Below, piece after piece: positions 36,310 to 45,723 of a DNA stretch of 64,000 bases. The DNA is taken from positions 62,001 to 126,000 of the forward strand of contig JAWKYB010000014.1 of NCBI GenBank assembly GCA_041396705.1, in the 5' to 3' direction. The position numbers were made by a program, and so were the translations under genes. The notes under the pieces were generated by a model, which was given only the letters and a program-made list of their open reading frames with translations, was not told the DNA's origin and did no database searches. The stretch is from Alphaproteobacteria bacterium (lineage in GTDB: Bacteria; Pseudomonadota; Alphaproteobacteria; CALKHQ01). The number at the start of each line of letters is the position of its first letter. The first letter of the stretch is position 1.

Positions 36310-37056
36310 ATGGAATGGCATGACGAGGCAATCGTGATCGCGGCGCGGCCGCACGGCGAATCCTCGCTGCTGGTCAGCCTGTTCAGCCAGGTGCACGGCC
36401 GGCATGCCGGCCTCGCCCGCGGCGGCGCCGGCCCGCGGCGGCGCGGCGATTTCCAGCCCGGCAACCAGCTGGCCGCTCACTGGCGCGCACGGCTGGCAGA
36501 CCATCTCGGCAGCTTCACCTGCGAGCTGACCGGCGCGCGCGCCGCTCGCTGCCTGGCCGATGCCGATGCGCTGGCCGCGCTGGCCAGCGCCTGCGCCCTG
36601 TGCGAGGTGGGCCTGCCCGAGCGGCTGCCGATGCCGTCGCTGTACCAGCGCCTGGCCGGGCTGTTGGACCGCATCGCCGCCGGCACGCCGGACTGGCGGG
36701 CCGCCTATGTGGCATGGGAGGTCGACTATCTCGCCGAGCTCGGCTTCGGGCTCGACCTGTCCGAATGCGCCGTCACCGGCGAGACGGATGGCCTGGTCTT
36801 CGTGTCGCCACGGACCGGACGGGCGGTCAGCGGCGCCGGCGCCGGCCGCTTCGCCGACCGGCTGCTGCCCCTGCCCGCCTTCCTGCACACGCCCGGGGCC
36901 GCGGCCGATGCCGAGGCGATCGCCGACGGCCTGCGGCTGACCGGGCACTTCCTCGACGCCCACATCTTCCAGCCGCCGGAGCGGCGGATGCCGGAGGCGC
37001 GCGCACGGCTGGTCGACCGGCTGAGCCGCCGGCCGGCGCCGCGGCGGGCATCGTGA
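36310..37056 (+). CDS. recO: DNA repair protein RecO
   Basis: RecFOR-pathway protein that loads RecA onto single-stranded DNA coated by SSB. The 248-residue sequence begins with the OB-fold part (MEWHDEAIVIAARPHGESSL) and the helical C-terminal domain follows (EVDYLAELGFGLDLSECAVTG near residue 140). Its GTGA end overlaps the DadA-like gene. In relatives recO usually follows era directly. Confidence 0.93.
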   Translation: MEWHDEAIVIAARPHGESSLLVSLFSQVHGRHAGLARGGAGPRRRGDFQPGNQLAAHWRARLADHLGSFTCELTGARAARCLADADALAALASACALCEVGLPERLPMPSLYQRLAGLLDRIAAGTPDWRAAYVAWEVDYLAELGFGLDLSECAVTGETDGLVFVSPRTGRAVSGAGAGRFADRLLPLPAFLHTPGAAADAEAIADGLRLTGHFLDAHIFQPPERRMPEARARLVDRLSRRPAPRRAS

Positions 37057-38294
37057 GCGACGCCACCGTCACCATCGTCGGCGCCGGCGTGGTCGGCATG
37101 GCCTGTGCCGTGCAGCTGCAGCGCGACGGCCATCGCGTGCAGGTGGTCGACCGCGGCCCGCCCGGCGAAGGCTGCTCGCGCGGCAACGCCGGCATCATCG
37201 CCGTCGACCATGTGCTGCCGGTGGCCACCCCGGGCATCCTGCGCCGAGTGCCGCGCATGCTGCTCGACCCGACCGGGCCGCTGGCGATCCGCTGGGGCTA
37301 CCTGCCGACGCTGACGCCCTGGCTGCTCCGCTTCCTGGCCAACGCCGCGCCGGCCCGCGTCGACCGGCTCGGCGCCGCCATCGCGGCCTTGACCGCGCCG
37401 GCGCTCGACGCCTGGCGCGACCTGCTCGACGCCATCGAGGCGCCGGAACTGATCGAGCGCCGCGGCTGGCTCGCCGCCTATCGCAGCGAGTCCGGCTTCC
37501 GCGCCGATGCCGGCGAGCGCCAGCGCCAACGGGCGCTGGGCGTCGCGGTCGATGAGCTCGCGGCGGAGGAGCTGCGTCAGCAGGAGCCGGCGCTGGCACC
37601 CGGCCTCGCCCGCGGAGTGCTCTATCCGGAGTCGGCCCAGGCGCTGGAGCCGCTGCTGGTCGTCCAGCGGCTGGCCGAGGCCTTCCGGCGCAACGGCGGA
37701 ACGCTGGTCCGCGCAGACGTCGGCGCGATCGATGTCGGCGAGTCCGGGCCGCGCAGCCTCGCCACCGACAGCGGCCCGATCCCGGTCGAACGCCTGCTGC
37801 TGTGCGGCGGCGCCTGGTCGAAGCCGCTGGCCGCCGCGCTCGGCCACCGGGTGCCGCTCGACACCGAGCGCGGCTATCACGTCCACCTGCCCGATCCGGG
37901 CATTGCGCTGCGCCGACCCTTGCTCGACGGCGACCGCAAGTTCTTCCTGACCCCGATGGCGACAGGGCTCAGGCTGGCCGGCACGGTGGAGCTGGGCGGG
38001 CTGAAAGCGCCGCCCGACTGGCGCCGGGCCGAGATGTTGCTGCGCCACGCCCGCGACCTGCTGCCCGGCCTCGGCGAGGCGGGGGCGGCGCGCTGGATGG
38101 GGTTCCGGCCGACATTTCCGGATTCGCTGCCGGCGATCGGCCCGTCGCCACGGCTGCCGAACACGTGGTTCGCCTTCGGCCACCAGCATCTCGGCCTGAC
38201 CCTGGCGGCGATCACCGGCCGGATGGTCGCCGCCATGATCGGCGGCCGGCCGTCGCCGGTGGACGCGAAGCCTTACCGCATCGACCGGTTTTGA
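37053..38294 (+). CDS. FAD-dependent D-amino-acid dehydrogenase-like oxidoreductase
   Basis: FAD enzyme of the DAO family (413 residues) close to DadA-type D-amino-acid dehydrogenases. It has the Rossmann motif VTIVGAGVVGMACA (residues 5-18), a second FAD-contact region around NAGIIAVDHVLPVA (near 47), and the C-terminal GFRPTFPDSLPAIGPSP stretch (near 350). The catalysed substrate cannot be assigned. The GTG start overlaps the recO stop by four bases, so expression is coupled to recO. This neighbour is not part of the usual recO-parC order. Confidence 0.85.
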   Translation: MSDATVTIVGAGVVGMACAVQLQRDGHRVQVVDRGPPGEGCSRGNAGIIAVDHVLPVATPGILRRVPRMLLDPTGPLAIRWGYLPTLTPWLLRFLANAAPARVDRLGAAIAALTAPALDAWRDLLDAIEAPELIERRGWLAAYRSESGFRADAGERQRQRALGVAVDELAAEELRQQEPALAPGLARGVLYPESAQALEPLLVVQRLAEAFRRNGGTLVRADVGAIDVGESGPRSLATDSGPIPVERLLLCGGAWSKPLAAALGHRVPLDTERGYHVHLPDPGIALRRPLLDGDRKFFLTPMATGLRLAGTVELGGLKAPPDWRRAEMLLRHARDLLPGLGEAGAARWMGFRPTFPDSLPAIGPSPRLPNTWFAFGHQHLGLTLAAITGRMVAAMIGGRPSPVDAKPYRIDRF

Positions 38295-38307
38295 TGCATC
38301 TAGGGGA

Positions 38308-38355
38308 ATGATGACGCCTGTGATTCGCCCGCAGCCGGAAAGCGAGCCGTCTTGA
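38308..38355 (+). other. Short leader frame before parC, or its true N-terminus
   Basis: An ATG-ATG with AGGGGA just upstream opens 15 codons (MMTPVIRPQPESEPS) that stop at a TGA overlapping the TTG start of parC. Either it is a leader peptide coupled to parC, or one base is missing and it is the authentic ParC start. The second view fits the frequent indels nearby. Confidence 0.4.
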
Positions 38356-40574
38356 CCCCCGACGACCGCCCCGCCGAGATCCGCGACGTCGCCCTGTCCG
38401 AGGCGCTGGGCGAACGCTACCTGTCCTACGCGCTCAGCACCATCACCGCCCGCTCGCTGCCGGACGTGCGCGACGGCCTGAAGCCGGTGCACCGGCGCAT
38501 CCTGTACGGGATGCGCGAGCTGAAGCTGGACCCGAACTCCGGCTTCAAGAAATGCGCCCGCATCGTCGGCGACGTGATGGGCAAGTACCACCCGCACGGC
38601 GACGCCGCGATCTACGACGCCATGGTGCGGCTGGCGCAGGAATTCTCGCAGCGCTACCCCCTGGTCGACGGCCAGGGCAACTTCGGCAACGTCGACGGCG
38701 ATAACGCCGCGGCGATGCGCTACACCGAGGCGCGGCTGACCGCGATCGCCGAGGCGATGCTGGACGGGATCGACGAGGACGCCGTCGATTTCCGCGAGAC
38801 CTACGACGGCGACGACAGGGAGCCGGTGGTCCTGCCGGCGGCGTTCCCCAACCTGCTGGCCAATGGCGCGGCCGGCATCGCGGTCGGCATGGCCACCTCG
38901 ATCCCGCCGCACAACGCGGGCGAGCTATGCGGCGCGCTCTTGCACCTGATCGAACGGCCGGAGGCAACGGTCGCCGACCTGCTGCAGCACATCAAGGGAC
39001 CGGACCTGCCCACCGGCGGGCTCCTGGCCGAGGACCCGGAGGCGATCCTCGCCGCCTACGAGACCGGCCGCGGCAACTTCCGCATCCGTGCTCGCTGGGA
39101 GGTGGAACGGCAGAAGGGCGGCACCTGGCAGATCGTCGTCACCGAGATCCCCTACCAGGTGCAGAAGTCGAAGCTGGTCGAGCGCATCGCCGACCTGATC
39201 GTCAACCGCAAGGTGGCGATGCTGGGCGACGTGCGCGACGAGTCCGCCGAGGACATCCGGCTGGTGCTGGAGCCGCGCAGCCGCAACGTCGAGCCCGAGA
39301 TGCTGATGGAGGCACTGTTCCGCCAGACCGAACTGGAGGCGCGGATCGGCCTCAACATGAACGTGCTCGACAAGCATCGCACGCCGCGGGTGATGTCGCT
39401 GAAGGAGGTGCTGGTCGCCTTCCTGGAGCACCGCGACGAGGTGCTGGTCCGGCGCAGCCAGCACCGGCTCGACCGGATCGCCCACCGGCTGGAGGTGCTC
39501 GGCGGCTACATGGTCGCCTATCTCAACCTCGACGAGGTGATCCGCATCATCCGCGAGGAGGACGAGCCGAAGCCGGCACTGATCGCGGCCTTCGATCTCA
39601 GCGACGTGCAGGCCGAGGCGATCCTCAACATGCGGCTGCGCAGCCTGCGCCGACTGGAAGAGATGGAAATCCGCAAGGAGGTCAAGGGGCTGGAGCGCGA
39701 GCAGAAGGAGCTGAAGACCCTGGTCCGCGACCCGGCCCTGCGCGCGGCCCGGATCGCGGCGCAGATCGGCGAGATCCGCAAGAAGTTCGGCGCCGACGAC
39801 GCCATCGGGCGCCGCCGCACCACACCGGTCGCCGCGCCGATCGCCGCCGACGTGCCGATCGAGGCGATGGTCGAGCGCGAGCCGATCACCGTGCTGCTGT
39901 CGAAGAAGGGCTGGATCCGCGCCGCCAAGGGCCACCTGCCGGCCGATTCCGAACAGCGCTACAAGGATGGCGACGGCGAGTTCCTGCGCGTGCCGGCCGA
40001 GACCACCGACAAGCTGCTGCTGTTCGCCACCAACGGCCGGTTCTACACCCTGTCGGCCGACAAGCTGCCGGGCGGGCGCGGCTTCGGCGAGCCGGTGCGG
40101 CTGATGATCGACCTGGCCAACGACCACGACATCGTCACCATGATGGTGCACCGGCCGCGCCGCCGGCTGCTGGTCGCGGCCAGCGACGGCCGCGGCTTCC
40201 TGGTGCCGGAGAGCGACGTCGTCGCCCAGACCCGCACCGGGCGGCAGGTGCTGAACGTGGCCGGCGACACCGAGGCGTCGATCTGCGTCGTCGCCGACGG
40301 CGACCATGTCGCCACCCTGGGCGAGAATCGCAAGCTGCTGGTGTTCCCGCTGGACGAGGTGCCGGAACTGGCACGCGGCCGCGGCGTCATGCTGCAGAAG
40401 TACAAGGACGGCGGCCTGGCCGACCTCAAGGTGTTCGCGCTGGCCGAAGGCCTGAGCTGGCGGCTGGGCGACCGCGAGCGGCGCGAGACCGACCTGGCGC
40501 CCTGGCTCGGCAAGCGCGCCCAGGCCGGCCGGCTGCCGCCGAACGGCTTCCCGCGCAGCAACCGGTTCGGCTGA
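38352..40574 (+). CDS. parC: DNA topoisomerase IV subunit A
   Basis: DNA-breaking subunit of topoisomerase IV, which decatenates daughter chromosomes. The 740-residue protein has the GyrA/ParC domain with the RSLPDVRDGLKPVHRRILYG block near residue 35 and the catalytic Tyr in AAMRYTEARLT near 119. The C-terminal part has beta-pinwheel-like repeats (DKLLLFATNGRFYTLSADKLPGG near 556 in part). Length is close to alphaproteobacterial ParC. The start is taken as TTG at 38352, an uncommon start with a weak ribosome site. See the entry for 38308-38355. It ends 12 bases before a convergent Flp pilin gene. Confidence 0.95.
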   Translation: MTPDDRPAEIRDVALSEALGERYLSYALSTITARSLPDVRDGLKPVHRRILYGMRELKLDPNSGFKKCARIVGDVMGKYHPHGDAAIYDAMVRLAQEFSQRYPLVDGQGNFGNVDGDNAAAMRYTEARLTAIAEAMLDGIDEDAVDFRETYDGDDREPVVLPAAFPNLLANGAAGIAVGMATSIPPHNAGELCGALLHLIERPEATVADLLQHIKGPDLPTGGLLAEDPEAILAAYETGRGNFRIRARWEVERQKGGTWQIVVTEIPYQVQKSKLVERIADLIVNRKVAMLGDVRDESAEDIRLVLEPRSRNVEPEMLMEALFRQTELEARIGLNMNVLDKHRTPRVMSLKEVLVAFLEHRDEVLVRRSQHRLDRIAHRLEVLGGYMVAYLNLDEVIRIIREEDEPKPALIAAFDLSDVQAEAILNMRLRSLRRLEEMEIRKEVKGLEREQKELKTLVRDPALRAARIAAQIGEIRKKFGADDAIGRRRTTPVAAPIAADVPIEAMVEREPITVLLSKKGWIRAAKGHLPADSEQRYKDGDGEFLRVPAETTDKLLLFATNGRFYTLSADKLPGGRGFGEPVRLMIDLANDHDIVTMMVHRPRRRLLVAASDGRGFLVPESDVVAQTRTGRQVLNVAGDTEASICVVADGDHVATLGENRKLLVFPLDEVPELARGRGVMLQKYKDGGLADLKVFALAEGLSWRLGDRERRETDLAPWLGKRAQAGRLPPNGFPRSNRFG

Positions 40575-40586
40575 CCGGCCGCCGCC

Positions 40587-40766
40587 TCAGCTTGCGGTCC
40601 GGATCGCCGCGGTGACGCCTTCGTAGAGCCCGCTGACGACCTGTCCGAATTCGGCCATCGCGACGATGACCACGGCGGCCATCGCGCCGACCAGCACCGT
40701 GTATTCGACGACGACCGACCCGTCCTCCGCGGCGCCGAAACGCCGGATGTGGTCGCGTGCCTTCAT
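40587..40766 (-). CDS. Flp-type pilin, divergent copy
   Basis: A 59-residue Flp/Tad pilin precursor. The hydrophobic helix is preceded by a short basic leader (MKARDHIRRFGAAEDGS) and VVEYTVLVGAMAAVVIVAMA. The conserved Glu-Tyr after the processing site is present, but the motif is diverged from the other three pilins in the window. A good ribosome site (AGGGGGC) lies ahead of the ATG. It is convergent with parC. Directly upstream lies a hairpin terminator, so it should need its own promoter between 40767 and 40919. Confidence 0.85.
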   Translation of the reverse strand: MKARDHIRRFGAAEDGSVVVEYTVLVGAMAAVVIVAMAEFGQVVSGLYEGVTAAIRTAS

Positions 40767-40920
40767 GGTCCTGCCCCCTGCCTGGTTGGCGTGCCCCGGG
40801 GCGCATCTGGCGGCGTCCTCGCGGGCGGCGGCGCGCGATGCGCCGCATTTGTGCGAAATACGATACAACCGGGCGTTGTCGTGGCGCAAGCCCGCTACCG
40901 GTGCGGCGCGCAAGACAAAA

Positions 40921-40944
40921 GGCCCCCGGCGATCGCCGGGGGCC
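40921..40944 (-). terminator. Rho-independent terminator
   Basis: Perfect hairpin GGCCCCCGGC-GATC-GCCGGGGGCC, followed on the minus strand by TTTTGTC. It lies between the shared upstream blocks and the divergent Flp gene. Confidence 0.75.
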
Positions 40945-41079
40945 GTAAAGTGAGGAAGCCGGGTTGTCTGACGCGGCCTGGGGCACCGGGTTTCGGGCTG
41001 TTCGCCCGGGGTCGGCGCCGCAGCGCCGCCAATTCCCGCGGCCGTTGTCGGGAGTTCCGCAGCGGCAGCAAGGAAACAC

Positions 41080-41147
41080 TCGCAAAACCCGCCCGACTTT
41101 GCAAGGAAGACCGCACAAGCCACCGGCGAATATTGTTCGAATTCAAT
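41080..41147 (-). promoter_or_regulatory. Shared Flp upstream region, copy A
   Basis: Plus-strand blocks are TCGCAAA (41080-41086), TTTGCAAG (41098-41105) and TTCGAATT (41136-41143). The first two form an inverted repeat GCAAA/TTTGC. The start-to-start distances, 18 and 38 bases, are identical to copies B and C. In the minus orientation TTGCAA could also serve as a -35 box. No pilin follows directly. Confidence 0.55.
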
Positions 41148-41210
41148 AGAAATTTGCGACGAGAGCGAACTGTATTTGCAATGCCTTTCTCGTGCCTGCG
41201 ACCGGCCGGG

Positions 41211-42044
41211 TCACGCCGCCTTGACGATAACGAAGCCGTCGACCTGCTTGACCACCGGCAGCCCCTGCCAGCGCCTGAAGTCGTGCAGGATGATCAGCCG
41301 GCCGGTGTCGCCGGCGATCTCCTTCTGGATGCGATCCATGGCGATCAGCTGGTCCCAGATCGCGCCGACACCGAAGGCCAGCGGCGCATAGACACCGTCG
41401 TCGGCATGGCCGCGCAGGTTCTTCAGCGAATACACGCAGTCGCCCGAGACGACCAGGCGGCCGCGCGCGGTCTCGACCGCGAAGAACTGCGAGCCGAGCG
41501 TGTGCCCCTTGCCGTCGCGCGCGTGCAGCCCCGGCACCACGTCGTCGGCGTCGCCGTCGAGCAGGTGCAGCCGGTGCTCGACCGCCGCATCGAAGCCGGC
41601 ACGCAGGTCGTCGGGGTTGATCGCCAGCGTCAGGAAGCCGAACTGCTTCGGCATCGCCATCGCCTCCATCCAGCTCAGCCACTCGCGCTTCTGGATATGG
41701 ACGGTGGCGTTCGGGAAATGCGCGATCGTGCCCATGTGGTCGTAGTGGGCGTGGCTGATTAGGATGTCGGAGACGTCCGCGGGCTGCACGCCGAGCTCGG
41801 CCAGCATGCGCAGCGGCGAGATCCAGTGCGGGATGCCGAAGCGCTCGTTCATCACCGCCGCCATGCCGTCGTTCATGTGGCCGCTGTCGATCAGCACGTT
41901 GCGGTTGCCGTTGCGCGCCAGCACGAAGGTGAACGGCAGATCGACCGCGCCGTCGTCGTGCGCGCCCAGCACCAGGCTGTCGACCGGCTGCTGGTGGGCG
42001 CGCGCATATTCGATCACGTACAGCTCCCAGGTCCTGTCCGACAT
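41211..42044 (-). CDS. N-acyl homoserine lactonase-like MBL-fold hydrolase
   Basis: Metallo-beta-lactamase fold protein of 277 residues resembling the AHL lactonase group. The zinc motif HAHYDHMG is near residue 110 (HxHxDH). Further ligands fit GDCVYSLKN near 205, with the Asp in the usual place, and a His in ILHDF near 255. No signal peptide. It is the last gene of a ribose-type ABC operon, 41 bases after the permease. Substrate may be a sugar lactone or an acyl-homoserine lactone; sequence alone does not decide. Confidence 0.8.
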   Translation of the reverse strand: MSDRTWELYVIEYARAHQQPVDSLVLGAHDDGAVDLPFTFVLARNGNRNVLIDSGHMNDGMAAVMNERFGIPHWISPLRMLAELGVQPADVSDILISHAHYDHMGTIAHFPNATVHIQKREWLSWMEAMAMPKQFGFLTLAINPDDLRAGFDAAVEHRLHLLDGDADDVVPGLHARDGKGHTLGSQFFAVETARGRLVVSGDCVYSLKNLRGHADDGVYAPLAFGVGAIWDQLIAMDRIQKEIAGDTGRLIILHDFRRWQGLPVVKQVDGFVIVKAA

Positions 42045-42085
42045 CGCCGCTCTCCTCCCGTTGTCTCGCGCCGCCGGCCGGCGGT

Positions 42086-43099
42086 TCAGCGTTCGGCCAG
42101 CACCCGGCCCAGGCTCGACAGGCCGACCGCCACCACCAGGATTGCGCCCTGGAAGATGTACTGTGAGTAGGTCGGCGCGCCGAAGATGTTCAGCCCGTTG
42201 AAGCCCACCGCGATGATCACGCCGCCGATGAAGGTGCCGAGCACGTGGAACTCGCCGTCGCGCAGCGTCGCCGAGCCGAGGAACACGGTGGCGAAGGCGG
42301 TGAGCAGATAGCCGTCGGCGGCGCTGGTGGTGCCGCTGCCCAGCCGCGCGGCCAGCAGCACCCCGGTCAGCGCGGCGCAGACGCCGGAGATGACCAGGCC
42401 CAGGATCTTGATGTTGTCGACGTTGATGCCGCTGAGCCGCGCGGCGGCCGGGTTGCCGCCGACCGCCTGGAACGCCTGGCCGATCGAGGTGCGCTCGACC
42501 AGCACCCACAGCAGCAGCAGCACCAGCACCATCACGATCAGGTTGTGCGGCACGCCGTAGAGGCGGCCGAGCGACAGGTCCTTGAACGCCTCCGGCACGC
42601 CGGCGACGATCGGCACGCCGCTGGAATAGGCGAAGTTGAGCCCGACGATGATGGTGCCGACGCCCAGCGTCGCGATCACCGAGTTGACCCGCGCCTTGGT
42701 GATGATCAAGCCGTTGACCAGCCCGATCAGCCCGCCCAGCGCCAGCACCGCCACGATCGCCAGCCAGATCGGCAGCTCGGACTGCACGATCAGCCCGGTG
42801 ACCAGCACGCCGTGGAAGCTGGCGGCGAAGCCGATCGATAGGTCGAGCTCGCCGACGATCACCGCCATGGTCAGCCCGCCGGCGATGATCATCGCCAGCG
42901 ACGCCTGGTTCAGCACGTTGGTGAAGTTGCTCAGCGTCGGAAACGCCTTCGGCGACAGGGCCGAGAACACGATCAGCATCAGCAGCAGGCCGCCGACCGT
43001 GCCGTAGCGCGCCAGCAGCCCCAGCGCCCGCTTGGTGCCGGGCGCGCGCCAGAAGCCGGTCGCCGGCAGGGCTGGGCTGGAAATCTGCGGGTCGGTCAT
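42086..43099 (-). CDS. ABC transporter permease, ribose/autoinducer-2 type
   Basis: Membrane component of 337 residues of the RbsC/LsrC type with about eight to ten spans. The conserved GELDLSIGFAASFHGVLVTG segment is near residue 85. The second family motif NPAAARLSGINVDNIKILGLVISG is near residue 220, followed by DGYLLTAFATVFLGSATL near 265. It overlaps the ATPase gene by four bases on the same strand. The imported compound is likely a sugar or related small molecule. Confidence 0.92.
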   Translation of the reverse strand: MTDPQISSPALPATGFWRAPGTKRALGLLARYGTVGGLLLMLIVFSALSPKAFPTLSNFTNVLNQASLAMIIAGGLTMAVIVGELDLSIGFAASFHGVLVTGLIVQSELPIWLAIVAVLALGGLIGLVNGLIITKARVNSVIATLGVGTIIVGLNFAYSSGVPIVAGVPEAFKDLSLGRLYGVPHNLIVMVLVLLLLWVLVERTSIGQAFQAVGGNPAAARLSGINVDNIKILGLVISGVCAALTGVLLAARLGSGTTSAADGYLLTAFATVFLGSATLRDGEFHVLGTFIGGVIIAVGFNGLNIFGAPTYSQYIFQGAILVVAVGLSSLGRVLAER

Positions 43100-44667
43100 G
43101 GTCGCGCTTCGGTGGTTGCGGCGGCGTGGGCCGCCGTGTGGGCATAGCTGGCGTCGACGATGGCGTTGCGGGTGACCGCACTGCCGGCCAGCTCGCGCAC
43201 CACCCGCCCCTCGGCCATGATCAGCACGCGGTCGCACAGGTCGGGCAGCTCGTCCGGCTCCGACGATATCACCAGCACGGCCATGCCGTCGGCCGCAAGC
43301 CTGCGGATCAGGCGATGGATCTCGCCGCGCGCGCCGATGTCGACGCCGCGAGTCGGCTCGTCGAGGATCAGCACCCGCGGCGTGCGCGCCAGCCAGCGGC
43401 CGATCACCACCTTCTGCTGGTTGCCGCCGCTGAGCCGGCCGACCGGCGCCTCGATGCCCTGCGCCTTGACCTGCAGGGTGCGGATCGTGTCGAGCGCGAG
43501 GCTGGCCCGGCGGCGATAGTCGATCAGCGGCAGGCCGCGCGACACCCTGATCTTGTCGAGGTTGGCCAGGCCGACATTGAAGGCCAGGCTCTTGCCCAGG
43601 ATCAACCCGTCGCTGCGCCGCTCCTCCGGCACCAGGCCGATGCCGGCCGCCACCGCGTCGGACGGCGCATGCGGCTCGTAGCGCCGGCCGGCCAGCGTCA
43701 TCGTCCCGGCCTGCAGCCGGTCGGCGCCGAACAGCAGCCGCGCCGCCTCGCTGCGGCCGGCGCCGACCAGGCCGCCCAGGCCCAGCACCTCGCCCGCATG
43801 CAGGTCGAAGTCGACGCCGCGCACATGCGGCTGCCGTGCCAGCCCGCGGACCGACAGCACCACGGTGTCGCCGGCGAAGTCGTGGGCATGCTCCAGATGC
43901 TCCGGCACCGCGCCGCCGACGATGGCCTCGACCAGCGCGCGGCGGGTCATCGCCGGCCCGGCCAGCGTGCCGACCGGCCGGCCGTCGCGCAGCACGGTGG
44001 TGCGATGGCACAGGTCGAGGATCTCGTCCAGCCGGTGCGAGACATAGAGCACCGCCACGCCGGAGGCCGACAGGTCGCGCACGATGGCGAACAGCCGCGT
44101 GCATTCGTTGGCCGACAGCGAGGCGGTCGGCTCGTCCATCACGATCAGGCGGCTGTTGTGCACCAGCGCCCGGCAGATCGAGACCAGCCAGTTCTCGGCG
44201 GTCGACAGCGCCGACACGTTGGTACTCAGCGGCACGGCGATGCCGACTCGCCGCGCCACCGGCTCGACGTCGCGGGCGATCGCGCGCCAGTCGACCAGGC
44301 CCAGGCGCTGCTTCTTCGGCGCGCCGAGCATGATGTTCTCCAGCACCGTCATCGTCGGCACCAGCGCCAGCTCCTGGTGGATGAAGCTGAGGCCGAGCCG
44401 GGTGGCGGCATGCGGCGTCTCGATGGCGACCGGGACGCCGTCCAGCGCGACGGTGCCGGCGTCGGGCCGTTCAAGCCCGGCCAGGATGCGGATCAGCGTC
44501 GACTTGCCGGCACCGTTGGCGCCGACCAGCCCGTGCACCTCGCCGGCGGCGATCTCCAGCGCGGCGCCCTTCAGCGCGTGGACGCCGCCGAAGCTCTTGT
44601 GGATGCCGGAAACGGCCAGGAACGGGGGCGCGTGCTGCGCCCCCGTCCGGGCCGGCGTATCGGTCAT
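43096..44667 (-). CDS. ABC transporter ATP-binding protein, ribose type (two nucleotide-binding domains)
   Basis: Cytoplasmic ATPase of 523 residues with two nucleotide-binding domains, like RbsA/LsrA/XylG. The first has Walker A GANGAGKSTL near residue 51, signature VSALSTAENWL near 153 (atypical, as in this family) and Walker B LIVMDEPTASL near 176. The second has a degenerate Walker A (VGAGRSEAARLLFG near 300) and signature LSGGNQQKVVIGRW near 415. It sits between the binding protein and permease genes, so the complete importer is encoded here. Confidence 0.94.
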   Translation of the reverse strand: MTDTPARTGAQHAPPFLAVSGIHKSFGGVHALKGAALEIAAGEVHGLVGANGAGKSTLIRILAGLERPDAGTVALDGVPVAIETPHAATRLGLSFIHQELALVPTMTVLENIMLGAPKKQRLGLVDWRAIARDVEPVARRVGIAVPLSTNVSALSTAENWLVSICRALVHNSRLIVMDEPTASLSANECTRLFAIVRDLSASGVAVLYVSHRLDEILDLCHRTTVLRDGRPVGTLAGPAMTRRALVEAIVGGAVPEHLEHAHDFAGDTVVLSVRGLARQPHVRGVDFDLHAGEVLGLGGLVGAGRSEAARLLFGADRLQAGTMTLAGRRYEPHAPSDAVAAGIGLVPEERRSDGLILGKSLAFNVGLANLDKIRVSRGLPLIDYRRRASLALDTIRTLQVKAQGIEAPVGRLSGGNQQKVVIGRWLARTPRVLILDEPTRGVDIGARGEIHRLIRRLAADGMAVLVISSEPDELPDLCDRVLIMAEGRVVRELAGSAVTRNAIVDASYAHTAAHAAATTEARP

Positions 44668-44688
44668 GTCGTGGCCGGTCGCGACGGC

Positions 44689-45631
44689 CTACTGGCCGAT
44701 CGCCTCCGGATGCGCGGCCAGGAAGTCGGCGATGGTGTCCGCCGTGACCAGCACCGCCGGCACCTCGGCCGCCACCGGCTCCCAGCTGTCGGCCACGATG
44801 ATGTCGGCCAGCATGCGGACCATGTTGTAGCCCTCGGTATAGCTGTCCTGCCATGCGGTGGCGGTCATGTGGCCGTTCTGGATGTTCTCCAGTGCCTGGG
44901 CGTTGCCGTTGATGCCGTAGACCTCGACATCCTCGCGACCCTGCTGGCGCAGCGCACCGACCGCGCCGATCGACGGATCGTCCCAGCAGCCCCAGATCGC
45001 CAGCGGCTCCTCGCCCTCCGGGTGCGACGCCAGCCAGGCGTTGGCGTATTGCGCGCCGTCCTCGAAATAGCCGGGGATGCGCACCTCGTTCTTGGTCACC
45101 TCGATGTCCGGATAGGCGGCGAGGATCTCGTCCATCACCACCTCGCGGTTCCGGCACACCTCGCCGGTGTGATAGGTCAGCGCCAGCACGCTGCCGGTGC
45201 CGCCCATCTTCTCGACCATCAGTTCGACCACCGGAACGGCCATCGGCCCGCCGGAGCCGTTGGTGGCGGCCACGCTGCCGCCCAGGCCGCCGCCCCAGGT
45301 CACCACCGGGATGCCGGCCTCGTCGGCCGCGGCCAGGCCTGCGCCGATCGACGAGACCGGGAACACCATGTCGACGATCGCGGTCACGCCGCGCTCGACG
45401 AAATTCTGCATGCCGGCATTGGCCTGGTCGGCGCTGCCGGCCGCATCGATCACCGAGATGTCCCAGCCGAATTCGTCGGCGGCCGCCTGGGCGCCGGCGA
45501 TGTAGCGCGCGTTGTTGGCCTCGGTGGCGGCGATCGAGACGATGCCGACCACCACGCCCCTCGGCCAAGGCGGGCGCGGCTCCCGCCGCCATCACGCCGG
45601 CAGCCATGAGTCCGACCACAGTCCTGTGCAT
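44689..45631 (-). CDS. Sugar-type ABC periplasmic binding protein; one frame break
   Basis: Periplasmic protein of about 313 residues of the ribose-binding (RbsB/type I) group. The signal peptide is MHRTVVGLMAAGVMAAGAAP-ALAEG, starting at 45631 with a strong Shine-Dalgarno site (GGGAGGAGAGGAA). The mature protein begins VVVGIVSIAATEANNARYIA in another frame, shifted by one base at a GGGG run around 45556-45562. Removing one G joins them perfectly. The core has AGSADQANAGMQNFVERGVTA and WGGGLGGSVAATNGSGGP, as usual for the family. It is the first gene of the operon. Confidence 0.85.
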
Positions 45632-45723
45632 TTCCTCTCCTCCCGTTGAGTGGCTGCGCGCCTGTCCCGCCCCGATGCGGCGGCGCGGCCGGCTTGGTGA
45701 CGGCCGCAGCCGTCGCGCGGCGC

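Larger units (their letters stand above)
40767..41210. other. 444-base gene-free region: pilin cassette without a pilin
   Basis: In minus-strand order this stretch holds the shared Flp upstream blocks (41147-41080), then the motif GTCAGACAAC (40972-40963), then a terminator (40944-40921), and finally the leader of the divergent Flp gene. No open frame of convincing length is seen between the blocks and the terminator. It could be a remnant of a fourth full pilin cassette or a small RNA of about 170 nt. Confidence 0.5.
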
